DNA of 64,000 nucleotides from Gammaproteobacteria bacterium (GTDB lineage Bacteria; Pseudomonadota; Gammaproteobacteria; Pseudomonadales; Pseudohongiellaceae): contig JAQWZF010000033.1 in NCBI GenBank assembly GCA_029253585.1, forward strand, positions 1 through 64,000. The letters run 5' to 3'. Under the pieces are notes generated by a model. It was not told where the DNA came from. It did no database searches and worked only from the letters and a program-made list of their open reading frames with translations. Within the stretch, counting starts at the first letter, position 1, and every line of letters begins with the position of its first letter. The translations under genes were made by a program, and so were the position numbers. Below, in pieces: positions 34,804 through 43,891 of the stretch.

Positions 34804-35241
34804 ATGATACCCGCAACGATGAACATAACTATCGATACCAAAGACGGTGTACCTATCTACCGACAGATAGCGAATCAGATTCGCTATATGGTGGCATCCG
34901 GAATACTGCAGTCCGGGGAAGAGATATCGCCTGTGAGGACTCTAGCATTAGCTCTGAATGTCACGCCGAATACCGTTGTGAAAGCCTACGATGAATTGAA
35001 TGCCGCTGGTGTGATATTCAAACGCCGTGGGGCTGGCACCTATATTTCTGAGGAGCAGTCGCCCATAGCCGACCGAGAGCGCAGGCGAATAATACAGCTG
35101 AGAATAGACGCCCTACTCGCCGAAGCCCATCAACTGGATTTTACTGCCGACGATCTACTGGGCCTCATACGGCAAAGACAGCGCCTGCTGCACCAAAGCG
35201 CACAGAGTGATAAAAAAGGAACGGAGAACCCCGATGACTGA
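34804..35241 (+). CDS. GntR-family regulator, YtrA type
   Basis: A 145-aa protein with an N-terminal winged helix: VPIYRQIANQIRYMVASGIL, SGEEISPVRTLALALNVTP and NTVVKAYDELNAAGVIFKRR, then GAGTYISE and a short helical tail, which is the compact YtrA architecture without a large effector domain. Such regulators usually repress the ABC transporter downstream and respond to cell-envelope stress. A second possible start is ATG 34819. The last 8 bases overlap the ATPase gene start region (35234). Confidence 0.85.
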   Translation: MIPATMNITIDTKDGVPIYRQIANQIRYMVASGILQSGEEISPVRTLALALNVTPNTVVKAYDELNAAGVIFKRRGAGTYISEEQSPIADRERRRIIQLRIDALLAEAHQLDFTADDLLGLIRQRQRLLHQSAQSDKKGTENPDD

Positions 35242-36106
35242 TCCAGTAGTCGAAGTTAATAATTTGTCGCGTAGCTTTGGCAAGACCAAGACCCTAGATT
35301 GCATCGACTTTCAGGCGAGTCGGGGCAAGGTGTATGGACTGGTCGGCGCTAACGGCGCGGGCAAGACTACACTCATCAAACATCTATTAGGCCTCTTACG
35401 GGCAAAGTCAGGGAGTGTGAGAATATTCGGCGAAGATCCGGTCAAACAGCCGGAAAGAGTCCTCAAACATATCGGCTACTTATCTGAAGATCGGGAAATT
35501 CCAGACTGGCTGTCTATCGGTGAGTTGATGCTCTACACGAGCGCCTATCACAGTGGCTGGGACCCAAGCTATGCTGATGAATTGCTGGATACATTCTCCT
35601 TAGACCCTATCAAAAAAATTAAGGCACTCTCTCGAGGTATGCGAGCACAAGTTGCGCTCATCTGTGCTGTTGCGCACCGACCAGACTTACTGATTCTCGA
35701 TGAGCCTTCCAGTGGACTGGATACTGTTGTCCGAAATGACATTCTTAGCGCAGTAGTGAGAACTATTTCCGAAGATGGTCACACCGTGATTTTCTCTTCT
35801 CACTTATTGGAGGAATTAGAGCGCCTATCTGACTATGTCACTATGATCCACCAAGGGCGAGTCACGCTAGACAGCTCCCTTGAAATAATGAATAGAAATC
35901 ACCACTATTCCTCGATTCGATTTTCGGAGCGGCAACATGCCCTACCAAAGCTGAATATGATATGGCTGTTTGATACGGACCACTATGGCATGCTGGGCCG
36001 AGATATCTGGGTAGTACAAATGAGCTATTTAATGACCCAGGGGCTTCTGCCACTGCTCGCTGTAATTCTCGCACTATGGAGCAGTAATAAAATCCGACAC
36101 GGCTAG
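35234..36106 (+). CDS. ABC transporter ATP-binding protein with an odd hydrophobic C-terminus
   Basis: Start at ATG 35234; 290 aa. The ATPase has Walker A (GLVGANGAGKTTL, about residues 37-49), signature ALSRGMRAQVAL, Walker B (LLILDEPSSGLD) and the H-loop (VIFSSHLLEE). The C-terminal 50 residues depart from the family: after ERQHALPKL they end in a membrane-helix-like MTQGLLPLLAVILALWSSNK. Normally a separate permease gene follows; none is present, and the hydrophilic C-terminal domain of the ATPase is missing. A deletion fusing the ATPase to the tail of its permease would explain both. Transport function is then doubtful. Confidence 0.7.
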   Translation: MTDPVVEVNNLSRSFGKTKTLDCIDFQASRGKVYGLVGANGAGKTTLIKHLLGLLRAKSGSVRIFGEDPVKQPERVLKHIGYLSEDREIPDWLSIGELMLYTSAYHSGWDPSYADELLDTFSLDPIKKIKALSRGMRAQVALICAVAHRPDLLILDEPSSGLDTVVRNDILSAVVRTISEDGHTVIFSSHLLEELERLSDYVTMIHQGRVTLDSSLEIMNRNHHYSSIRFSERQHALPKLNMIWLFDTDHYGMLGRDIWVVQMSYLMTQGLLPLLAVILALWSSNKIRHG

Positions 36107-37065
36107 TGGGCTAGCCATTCGATAAAATCGATACTGGATTTTATTAGCTTTGCCCGCGGGGTCTCTAGCAAGGCGGCATGATCCCCCCCGGCCAGAACAA
36201 TCCATTGCTTGTTGGGATTGGCAATCTTGGCAAAGAATCGCGCATGGGCATCTGTATCCGCTAGCGGGTCGAATTCTGCTTGAAGCAGGAGAGTCGGCAA
36301 CGCTAGCTGTTCGCCATCGAGCGCATTCCATTGATGCAACTGATTCCAGTCGGCCCTGATCGGGTCGGCTTTCATCGCAGCATTGACATAAGTATCGATT
36401 GCCAGCTGCGATATAGACCCCGGCACAATGAAATCTGATGCGGCTGCTGCCCTGGTAGTTGGCCTTGCCGGGGCTTCGGATAGAAAAGTCGTCTCTGGTA
36501 CCACAGCATCTGGATCGGTGGGGTAACCAAACAGAGTGACCGAGGCTATTGCCTCTGGGTGCCTCTGTGCAGTCAGTTGCGCCACCATTGAGCCGTAAGA
36601 CCATCCCCAGACATGGCTTGCCTCACCGTTTCTCACAAGCAGCCAATCCAGAACGGCAGCAAGATCCAGAGCGGCACGGTCCGGTGTATTCCAACCCGTA
36701 TTGTCTCTAGACGTCTTACCATAGCCTCTTGCATCCAGCGCCCACACGCTATATCCCATTGTGTTAAAGCCATCCATCAACGACAGCTCTTCGCCGGGCA
36801 CCTGCAGATCGAAGTCTGGCAACGAACTCCAAGTCCTGCCGTGATGCAGCACGATATGCCCCTTGGGCTCGGGCACAGATTTTTCCCATAGCGCCATGGG
36901 GTGACCATCCACTTCGACGGTGTGCTCTATAGCGTCGGTCTGAGCGAGAACCGGCTGTAACACAAATAGAAACAAGAGAATTCCACTTCGATTGACGCAG
37001 CGACGCACTGCGCCGGCTAACTGGCTAAGGTATTTCTCATTGTTAGTACTACATGTTACTGCCAT
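36103..37065 (-). CDS. Exported alpha/beta hydrolase
   Basis: A 320-aa hydrolase with an N-terminal signal or anchor (NRSGILLFLFVLQPVLAQTD). Catalytic elements: HIVLHHGRTWSSLPDF (oxyanion region), VWALDARGYGKTSRD, HVWGWSYGSMVAQL (nucleophile Ser in GWSYGS), LLQAEFDPLADTDAH (acid) and LAGGDHAALLE (His). It follows the PQQ dehydrogenase after 9 bases and is the third gene of the cytochrome/quinoprotein operon, so it may release the substrate of that pathway from an ester. Its last 4 bases overlap the convergent ATPase gene. Confidence 0.8.
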   Translation of the reverse strand: MAVTCSTNNEKYLSQLAGAVRRCVNRSGILLFLFVLQPVLAQTDAIEHTVEVDGHPMALWEKSVPEPKGHIVLHHGRTWSSLPDFDLQVPGEELSLMDGFNTMGYSVWALDARGYGKTSRDNTGWNTPDRAALDLAAVLDWLLVRNGEASHVWGWSYGSMVAQLTAQRHPEAIASVTLFGYPTDPDAVVPETTFLSEAPARPTTRAAAASDFIVPGSISQLAIDTYVNAAMKADPIRADWNQLHQWNALDGEQLALPTLLLQAEFDPLADTDAHARFFAKIANPNKQWIVLAGGDHAALLETPRAKLIKSSIDFIEWLAH

Positions 37066-37074
37066 GTTGACTCC

Positions 37075-38733
37075 CTAGTTCGGCAAGGCAAAGGTGGACA
37101 AGGCGTGCCCAGAAATTACGGACACATACTGCACACCATCAACACTGTAGGTAACTGGCGCCATCACGATCTGTCCTCCCAGATTAACGTTCCATAACAA
37201 GTCGCCGCTGCGTGCATCGACGGCATGAAAATAGCCTTCGCGACCGCCGGTAAACAATAGGTCTGAGGCCGTAGTCAACATACCGCTGTCACTAACATCG
37301 AACTGATCGTAGGACCAGACCTCTTCGCCTGTCTGAGGATCCATCGCCTTCAGGGAGGCGAAGCCTACCTCGTTAGTCCAGTTATTAATTGGATTGGTTC
37401 GTCCGATGCCGATGGTCGGTGCTCCGGGTACCGGTGCTAACACCGAAAAGCCACCGCCCAGAAATGCTCGACCGGGCTCATACTCGGATTCTTCTGCTCT
37501 ATAGATAGTCGCGTAGTCCTGCCAGGCGCTGAAATAGAACAGACCCGTTCTCGGACTGAACGATGGCGGATACCAATTGGTGCCGCCTTGATTACCAGGA
37601 AACGTGGGCATACCCTCATCTTGCGGTGTGGGAATCGGCCTACCGTTCTCATCCAGGCCGCTTGACCAGTTCACCGTTACGTAGGGTTTGCCTTCGAGAA
37701 ACATCCCCGTCACTCTATCCAGCACATAGAAATAGCCGTTTCTATTTGCCCACATCATGACCTTGCTTGGCGTGCCACGCCAGACTATGTCGGCCAGCAC
37801 CGGCACCTGCACCGAGTCATAGTCGTAGGCGTCATTCGGGGTAAATTGAAAATACCATTTCAGCTCGCCGCTATCGGCATCAAGGGCGATCACCGAATCG
37901 GAATAGAGATTGTCGCCGGGACGTTGCCCAGCATTCCAGTCGGGCCCCGGATTTCCTACACCCCAATAGGTGAGATTGAGTTCGGGATCGAAGGATCCGG
38001 TAATCCAGACCGGCGCGCCGCCGTGCTCCCAATCATCCCCTTCCCAGCTGTCGTGATTCGGCTCGCCGGGGCCTGGTATGGTATAGGTCTTCCAGGCTTC
38101 TTCTCCCGTATCGACATCATAGGCAGCAACGTATCCACGAATACCAAACTCTCCCCCGCCAACGCCGACAATCACTTTATCTTTCACGACCAGTGGCGCC
38201 ATGGTAACGGAGTAAGCCTGATTCACATCACCCACTTCCACATCCCACACCGGGCTACCCGTTATTCGATCGAGAGCAACGAGCCGTGCATCCAACGTGC
38301 CCATAAATACCTTGTCATCCAAAATCGCCACGCCGCGATTATTCGCTCCGCAACAAACAAGGGCATTTTCTGCAGGAACGTGTCTGTACTTCCAAAATAC
38401 CCGTCCCGTTATCGCATCGACTGCCATAACACTGTTAGGTCGCTCGGTAATATACATGATGCCGTCGGCAACGATTGGGTTCGATTGCCAGGCACCGAAG
38501 ACTTGATTCTGTAGTGTCCACTGTAGTTTAAGATCGCCCACGTTCTCTGGTGTAATCTGATCCAACTTACTGTAGCGTTGACTCTTATAACCACCGTTAT
38601 AGGTTAACCAATTCTCCGGCTCATCCTCGGCATTCAAGATTCGCTCGAAGCTAACTTGCGCTGACAGATTCGTAGCCAGGAGACTCAGTAAAAAAGCGAT
38701 ACCGTATTTTCTAATTTTCATAGTCGTTCTCAT
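37075..38733 (-). CDS. PQQ-dependent dehydrogenase with DxD and vicinal Cys pair
   Basis: A 552-aa exported quinoprotein alcohol-dehydrogenase type. Signal peptide GIAFLLSLLATNLSAQ; propeller repeats include VMAVDAITGRVFWKY and VIALDADSGELKWYF. Key residues: Cys127-Cys128 (VCCGANNRG), the disulfide typical of methanol-dehydrogenase relatives; Glu195 (GGGEFGIRG), Asn261 (GVGNPGPDW), Asp304 and Asp306 (DAYDYDSV). The DxD pair predicts lanthanide use. Its ATG (38731-38733) overlaps the stop of the cytochrome gene as ATGA, so the two are coupled. A start at MKIRK, four codons on, is possible. Confidence 0.88.
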   Translation of the reverse strand: MRTTMKIRKYGIAFLLSLLATNLSAQVSFERILNAEDEPENWLTYNGGYKSQRYSKLDQITPENVGDLKLQWTLQNQVFGAWQSNPIVADGIMYITERPNSVMAVDAITGRVFWKYRHVPAENALVCCGANNRGVAILDDKVFMGTLDARLVALDRITGSPVWDVEVGDVNQAYSVTMAPLVVKDKVIVGVGGGEFGIRGYVAAYDVDTGEEAWKTYTIPGPGEPNHDSWEGDDWEHGGAPVWITGSFDPELNLTYWGVGNPGPDWNAGQRPGDNLYSDSVIALDADSGELKWYFQFTPNDAYDYDSVQVPVLADIVWRGTPSKVMMWANRNGYFYVLDRVTGMFLEGKPYVTVNWSSGLDENGRPIPTPQDEGMPTFPGNQGGTNWYPPSFSPRTGLFYFSAWQDYATIYRAEESEYEPGRAFLGGGFSVLAPVPGAPTIGIGRTNPINNWTNEVGFASLKAMDPQTGEEVWSYDQFDVSDSGMLTTASDLLFTGGREGYFHAVDARSGDLLWNVNLGGQIVMAPVTYSVDGVQYVSVISGHALSTFALPN

Positions 38734-39521
38734 TCTATACCTCGCAGAGAAAGCAGGTAGCCAATAACATCTGCCACCTCATCGCTGGTCATATCTGTCG
38801 GTTGTTTACTCGGCTGATCACTGATCTCATAGGAAACCAAATCTGACTTCTTTAAAGACCGCAGCCGCTCCTGCGAGTCGATAATCTGAACGGTATAAGT
38901 GTCTTCGTTCAGGCGTCTGCCAACAATTGTCTCCTCGTTGCGCGTCACCAGTCGAACAGGACGGTTGATAGGTAACAATGCAGTTGCTGGGTCCAGCAGG
39001 TTGCGCTGTAGCGACGCCGGCGTGCGAATCGCACCGATATTGCTTAGGTCTGGCGCTGTGCGTGGCCCCACACCTCTCACCCGGTGACAATCGGCACACT
39101 CCCCCTTCCCTTCGAATAATGCCTTGCCACGAACCGGATCGCCGATTCGTACCGCCACACCCTCCGGGTCGAAGCCCGCACGGATAAAGGCAATGATGCC
39201 GTTCATTTCATCGGCACGCAGATTGAATGCAGGCATCCTGCCCTCTGCGGCACCGCCGCTGATGACACCCACAAGATCACTATCGGACTGTGCTTTGCGA
39301 AACTGGCCGATACTGAGATCGATACCATCTACCAAGTCGCCCTGTGGGCCGTGGCATAGCGCACACTGCTGTGTATAGACTCGAGAACCGGTCTCTACCG
39401 CTTCGCTAGTGTATTGGTGATCGCCTACTTCTTGCCCCACTGCCTGCTGCGCCAAGATCGAAAAGGCACCCCATAGAGCCAGGCTTGCAAGACGGCCGAT
39501 TTTTACAATTGGAGTTTTCAT
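38730..39521 (-). CDS. Di-haem c-type cytochrome, partner of the PQQ dehydrogenase
   Basis: A 263-aa exported protein with signal peptide (LASLALWGAFSILAQQAVGQ) and two haem sites: CALCHGPQGDLVDG (about residues 53-66) with distal Met in EGRMPAFN, and CADCHRVRGVGPRTAPDLSN (about 138-157). The second half (PATALLPINRPVRLVTRNEE and EVADVIGYLLSLRG) resembles cytochromes of quinoprotein clusters in Acidobacteria and Gammaproteobacteria. It should accept electrons from the following PQQ enzyme. Translational overlap with that gene supports the pairing. Confidence 0.88.
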   Translation of the reverse strand: MKTPIVKIGRLASLALWGAFSILAQQAVGQEVGDHQYTSEAVETGSRVYTQQCALCHGPQGDLVDGIDLSIGQFRKAQSDSDLVGVISGGAAEGRMPAFNLRADEMNGIIAFIRAGFDPEGVAVRIGDPVRGKALFEGKGECADCHRVRGVGPRTAPDLSNIGAIRTPASLQRNLLDPATALLPINRPVRLVTRNEETIVGRRLNEDTYTVQIIDSQERLRSLKKSDLVSYEISDQPSKQPTDMTSDEVADVIGYLLSLRGIE

Positions 39522-39780
39522 AATAAGTACTTCATGTATTTTACGAGAACACAGAGAATAATCTGATTTGTGCTGGAGGTCTACGCGGGAAGGGCAAGGG
39601 GCGGCTAAACGGCGGGGCTATTGGGGGCAAGATCGGAGAGTCAGCAGTTGCCCCGGTTAGATAGCAGGCAACCCGAGGGAATCGCTTTGGCTGCCTGCCT
39701 ATAAGTCTAACGCCGCTAACGAGTTTCAGACGGTACATTTAATCTGGCTCGTTTCCTGATCGGCAATATTCGCTTCCCTA

Positions 39781-41253
39781 CTAGTCAGAATAAGAATAGA
39801 ACGCGAGAGCGGCCTGATAGAGACTGTAAACATCGACCTTGGAGCTAACCGCATAGGGCGTATGAATCGACAACAAGGGCACACCGAAATCTATGACTTC
39901 GATATTTTGTGCAGAGAACTCACCACCGATAGTACCGCCACCACCGACACCGACTTTGTAGGTCACTGTCTGCCACGGCACCTCGTTGCTATCGAGCAGC
40001 TGCCGTGTCCAGGCGATGAATTCGCTATTCGCCGTATTGCCCTGCCCGTAGAGCTTGAGGTTCACACCATAGCCTAGCTTGGGCGCGTTGCCCGATTCCC
40101 ACACGCCCGGGTTCATCGGGTTGATGCCCGGGTTTACATCGATGGAGATGAATTTTGTCTGGCGCAGCGCGCTACGAAATAGCGGTTCGCGATAGTCGCC
40201 TTCTAACTGTGCATAGAGCAGACGAGATAACAGGTCGGCGAAATAATCCGAGTGCGCTCCCGTGTTGTTTCTATTACCTACCTCTTCGTTGTCCACCAGA
40301 AAAGCCATCGTAGTCTTCTGTGGGTTTTCGACTTTGGCAACAGCGCGCAGGGCGGCATAGGATGCGAGTCTATCGTCCTGACCGTAGGCGGCGATGAGGC
40401 CTCTATCGAAGCCCATATCGCGAGGGGCGCCTGCGGGAACCAAAGCCAACTCCGCCGACACCAAGTCTGCGCGAGTCACGCCATATTCTGCCGCCAGATA
40501 AGCCAGCACCTGATCTACTCCATCGCCATCCTCGTCATCGGGAATATGGCCGATGATCGGATCGAGATCTTCTGGGGTGATGAAATCACCCAGGGTCTTC
40601 GAATTTCTGCTGCGATCGACGTGTGGTGACAGCTCGGGAATCATAAAGATAGGATCGCTAGGATCCAGCCCTACGGAAACCTGAACGCTAGTGCCGTCTT
40701 TCTTATCGATACGACCTAACAGTGCCAGCGGTAGATTAGTCCACTGATGGTATTTGATGCCACCGTGGTAGTTAGTCTGAAAGAGAGCAAACTCACTGCC
40801 TTCATACAGGGGTCTGCCTTTCAAATCCAAACGGGGCGAATCGATGTGCGAGCCGATGATATGAAAACCATCCTGTATTGCATCTTCACCAATTACCAGG
40901 AGACTAATCGTGCGGTCTCGATTCACCTCATAGATTTTCTTGCCTGGCACGATATCGGTCGTAGCGCTAAGCTTCTCGAAATCATTAGCCTCTGCGAAGG
41001 CGACAGCCTCACTAACAAAACTGAGCTCTGTCCGCGCCAGATGAATGAATGCCTTGTAATCTTCGGCGAATGCGAACACGGTGTCGCGCTCGCTCTCTGA
41101 CAGCCCTAACCAGGAAGATTCACACTGCAGCAAATCTACGCAGTCATCTGCCACCTGGGCGCTAGCTGCAGAAATTGAAAGAGCCGCTATGTTGAATACT
41201 ACCGCCGCCATCCATTTCGTGATTCTATCGGCGTTCGCTACAGAGATTTTCAT
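39781..41253 (-). CDS. M18-family aminopeptidase with a signal peptide
   Basis: Start at ATG 41251-41253 with GAGGAAGAATC upstream; 490 aa. Residues 1-32 form a signal peptide (WMAAVVFNIAALSISAASAQ). The M18 metal and catalytic motifs are present: HIIGSHIDSPRLDLKGRPLY, GQDDRLASYAALRA, AFLVDNEEVGNRNNTGAHSD, SIDVNPGINPMNPGVWES and IGGEFSAQNIEVIDFGVPLL with SIHTPYAVSSKVD. M18 enzymes are zinc-dependent aminopeptidases normally found in the cytosol or vacuole; an exported version points to peptide use in the periplasm. It is preceded by a short promoter region on the minus strand and not linked to a neighbour. Confidence 0.85.
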   Translation of the reverse strand: MKISVANADRITKWMAAVVFNIAALSISAASAQVADDCVDLLQCESSWLGLSESERDTVFAFAEDYKAFIHLARTELSFVSEAVAFAEANDFEKLSATTDIVPGKKIYEVNRDRTISLLVIGEDAIQDGFHIIGSHIDSPRLDLKGRPLYEGSEFALFQTNYHGGIKYHQWTNLPLALLGRIDKKDGTSVQVSVGLDPSDPIFMIPELSPHVDRSRNSKTLGDFITPEDLDPIIGHIPDDEDGDGVDQVLAYLAAEYGVTRADLVSAELALVPAGAPRDMGFDRGLIAAYGQDDRLASYAALRAVAKVENPQKTTMAFLVDNEEVGNRNNTGAHSDYFADLLSRLLYAQLEGDYREPLFRSALRQTKFISIDVNPGINPMNPGVWESGNAPKLGYGVNLKLYGQGNTANSEFIAWTRQLLDSNEVPWQTVTYKVGVGGGGTIGGEFSAQNIEVIDFGVPLLSIHTPYAVSSKVDVYSLYQAALAFYSYSD

Positions 41254-41349
41254 GATTCTTCCTCTCGGTTTCTCGTGGTTCATTGTTACGATTATTGATT
41301 GGACTGTTCTAGAGACTGTTCTTAAGGACCTGTACAAAAAAAATTAAGC

Positions 41350-42333
41350 CTAGGGTGCCGGGTATTGCCGCAAGCAAGTCGCAAAAGACTCGCTATCGAT
41401 ATTACCACCAGAAAGCACTATCGCGGCAGTGCCACCGCTAATATCCAGCTTATTGTGTAGAAGCGCCGCAAGAGCAACGGCGCCGCCGGGCTCGACCACC
41501 AGCTTTAGGTAGCGAAAAGCGAAGCTCACTGCATGGGCGATCTCCTCCTCATTTACCACGAGGAAATCATCTACAGTTTTACTGTTGATCCCCCAGGTTA
41601 TTTCCCCTGGCTGAGCTGCCATTAAGGCATCACAGCTAGTTCCCTGCTGTGGGTCGATTTTGATACGCCTGCCCGCTGCCTTCGAAAGGCTGTGATCGTC
41701 GTAGTTTTCTGGCTCTACACCATAGACCTTCACCGCACTATTCGATTCTTTGATTGCGGTAGAGAGTCCGGCTAACAGGCCACCGCCACCGCAGGGACTC
41801 AACACTGCATCTGGCACACAGCCCTGCTCCAACAATTGCTGCATTATCTCTAAGCCGCAGCTGCCCTGCCCGGCAATCACATCTACATCGTCAAATGCAG
41901 GAACCAAAACCGCGCCGCTAGCAGCAGCAATGTCTGCCCCGATGTCTTCACGGGATTCGGTTGCACGGTCATAGAGGCGAATAGTTGCGCCTAAGCGTTC
42001 GGTCCCTTCTTTTTTGACCGCCGGTGCATCCGAGGGCATGACGATAGTTGCGCTGATACCTAATAATTTAGCTGCATACGCTATACCTTGCGCATGATTG
42101 CCCGATGAGAACGCGACGGCACCCTTCGCTTTTTGCTCCACACTTAGCTGGCACAGCCTGTTGTAGGCGCCACGAAATTTGAACGCGCCGATATGCTGCA
42201 GACATTCAGGCTTGATAAATACTTTAGCATTCAGTCTCTCGTTGAGAGGCGCAGAGGTAAGGAGAGGAGTCTTGATGGCCACGCCCTGAAGACGTCTTTC
42301 TGCCTGTTTAATGTCTTCGAGATGAACGGTCAT
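41350..42333 (-). CDS. Threonine/serine dehydratase-like PLP enzyme
   Basis: A 327-aa fold-type II PLP enzyme. Lys52 in GAFKFRGAYNRLC forms the aldimine, SSGNHAQGIAYAAKLLG binds the substrate carboxylate, CGGGGLLAGL binds phosphate, and the C-terminal LSGGNIDSESFA is characteristic. There is no regulatory ACT domain, so it is the catabolic/serine-racemase-like size class. It deaminates threonine or serine, or interconverts serine or 3-hydroxyaspartate forms. ATG 42331-42333; separate from the der operon by 59 bases. Confidence 0.88.
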   Translation of the reverse strand: MTVHLEDIKQAERRLQGVAIKTPLLTSAPLNERLNAKVFIKPECLQHIGAFKFRGAYNRLCQLSVEQKAKGAVAFSSGNHAQGIAYAAKLLGISATIVMPSDAPAVKKEGTERLGATIRLYDRATESREDIGADIAAASGAVLVPAFDDVDVIAGQGSCGLEIMQQLLEQGCVPDAVLSPCGGGGLLAGLSTAIKESNSAVKVYGVEPENYDDHSLSKAAGRRIKIDPQQGTSCDALMAAQPGEITWGINSKTVDDFLVVNEEEIAHAVSFAFRYLKLVVEPGGAVALAALLHNKLDISGGTAAIVLSGGNIDSESFATCLRQYPAP

Positions 42334-42392
42334 TGTATTTCTTACCGGACTGATTCTTGTGCTGTTCTAGAACCTGAATTGATAGCCTAAAA

Positions 42393-43850
42393 TTATTTCC
42401 TACTTAGCGTTCTTGTAGGATTCTTGCTTAGCGACTTACCCAACCCTCGATTCTTTTTGATGCGACGCTTCTGCGCGACTTGCTGTTGAGTAAAACCTTC
42501 TTCTCCCTTGGTAAAAGGGTTATCACCTGTACGCAACTCGATTCTTACCGGGGTACCTTCCAGCTTCAACACCTTGCGAAAGGTTTTTTGGAGATATCGC
42601 GTGTAGTTCGACGGCAACTTATCAGTCTGTTTACCATGGATAACGATAATTGGAGGGTTGTGGCCACCGGCATGGGCATAGCGTAACTTAATGCGTCGAC
42701 CATTAACCATAGGTGGCGCGTGATCGGTTACTGCATCTTGTAATAGCTCGGTAAGCCTATTGGTAGACAGCTTCTTGGTTGCCGATTCATAAGCCGTGTG
42801 AATCGACTTATACAGTTCGCCTACACCGGTTCCATGTAGCGCTGAGATAAAATGAATATTGGCAAAATCGACAAAAACCAAACGCCTTTCAATATCGTCC
42901 TTAACCTGAGCCTTGTCTTCGTCGTTCATACCATCCCATTTGTTGATAGCGATGACCAGTGCACGGCCTGTTTCTACTACATAGCCAAGCAGATGTAAGT
43001 CCTGCTCCACGATTCCAGTGCGGGCATCAACGATCAACACCACCACATGGGCATCTTGAATGGCTTGCAGCGATTTCACCACGGAGAACTTGTCTACGGT
43101 TTCCCTGGTCTGACCTCTTTTCTTTATTCCTGCAGTATCGATTAGTGTATAGCGCCGGCCGCGTCTCTCGAAGGGCACGTAGATACTATCTCTAGTTGTG
43201 CCCGGCTGATCATAGACGACAACACGGTCTTCACCCAGCATGCGGTTTACCAGAGTCGACTTACCAACATTTGGCCTGCCTGCTATCGCAATTTTTATAC
43301 CGGTCTCTGCATCATCTTCAGCCAAAGCATCATCACTCTGCTTGGCTACCGCGATCTGTCGCTCGAAATCGGCCAAGACAGCCAGCAGCATGCTCTTCAC
43401 ACCACGACCTTGAGTAGCCGTTATGGGAAATATTTCCGACATGCCTAGGCTGTAAAAATCAACCAGCGCAGCATCAGGGTCTCGCCCGTCAATTTTGTTC
43501 ACAACCAGATAGCTGTTCTTGCTGCGCTTACGCAGATGATCGAGGATTCGATTGTCATCGGGAAGCAAACCATCTTTCGCGTCTACGAGGAACAGACAGA
43601 TGTTTGCCTCTTCAATAGCCTGCAGAGACTGTGATGCCATCTCAACATCGATACCCTCTTCATCGCCGCTGATACCACCGGTATCGATGACGATGAATGA
43701 GTGCTCATCGATCTTGCCGTCGCCATATTTTCTATCACGGGTCAAACCAGGAATATTGGCAACCAGCGCCTCTCGCGTACGCGTGAGACGATTGAAGAGA
43801 GTAGATTTGCCGACGTTGGGACGACCCACAAGGGCTATGACTGGTCTCAT
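42393..43850 (-). CDS. der: Ribosome-assembly GTPase Der (EngA)
   Basis: A 485-aa Der with two G domains in tandem: the first with [14 protein letters not shown] (residues 8-21) and DTGGISG, the second with [14 protein letters not shown] and DTAGIKKRG, plus NKWD in the second. The C-terminal KH-like domain ([20 protein letters not shown]) docks on 50S precursors. The Lys/Arg-rich tail ([14 protein letters not shown]) is usual. It is the last gene of the isc-to-der block on this strand. Confidence 0.97.
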   Translation of the reverse strand: MRPVIALVGRPNVGKSTLFNRLTRTREALVANIPGLTRDRKYGDGKIDEHSFIVIDTGGISGDEEGIDVEMASQSLQAIEEANICLFLVDAKDGLLPDDNRILDHLRKRSKNSYLVVNKIDGRDPDAALVDFYSLGMSEIFPITATQGRGVKSMLLAVLADFERQIAVAKQSDDALAEDDAETGIKIAIAGRPNVGKSTLVNRMLGEDRVVVYDQPGTTRDSIYVPFERRGRRYTLIDTAGIKKRGQTRETVDKFSVVKSLQAIQDAHVVVLIVDARTGIVEQDLHLLGYVVETGRALVIAINKWDGMNDEDKAQVKDDIERRLVFVDFANIHFISALHGTGVGELYKSIHTAYESATKKLSTNRLTELLQDAVTDHAPPMVNGRRIKLRYAHAGGHNPPIIVIHGKQTDKLPSNYTRYLQKTFRKVLKLEGTPVRIELRTGDNPFTKGEEGFTQQQVAQKRRIKKNRGLGKSLSKNPTRTLSRK

Positions 43851-43891
43851 GGTATAAACCTGGGTAAATTAACGATCAGTTTTTACGGGCG

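Noticed and set aside
37846..38514. 222-codon open frame antisense to the second PQQ dehydrogenase
   Set aside because: Mirror of a strongly conserved coding region; no start context or protein features of its own.
39541..39738. 65-codon frame between the cytochrome and M18 genes
   Set aside because: Non-ATG context, Pro/Arg-rich translation, no ribosome site; lies in the promoter region of the cytochrome operon.
40252..40629. Open frame antisense to the M18 aminopeptidase
   Set aside because: Shadow of the M18 gene, which has complete catalytic motifs.
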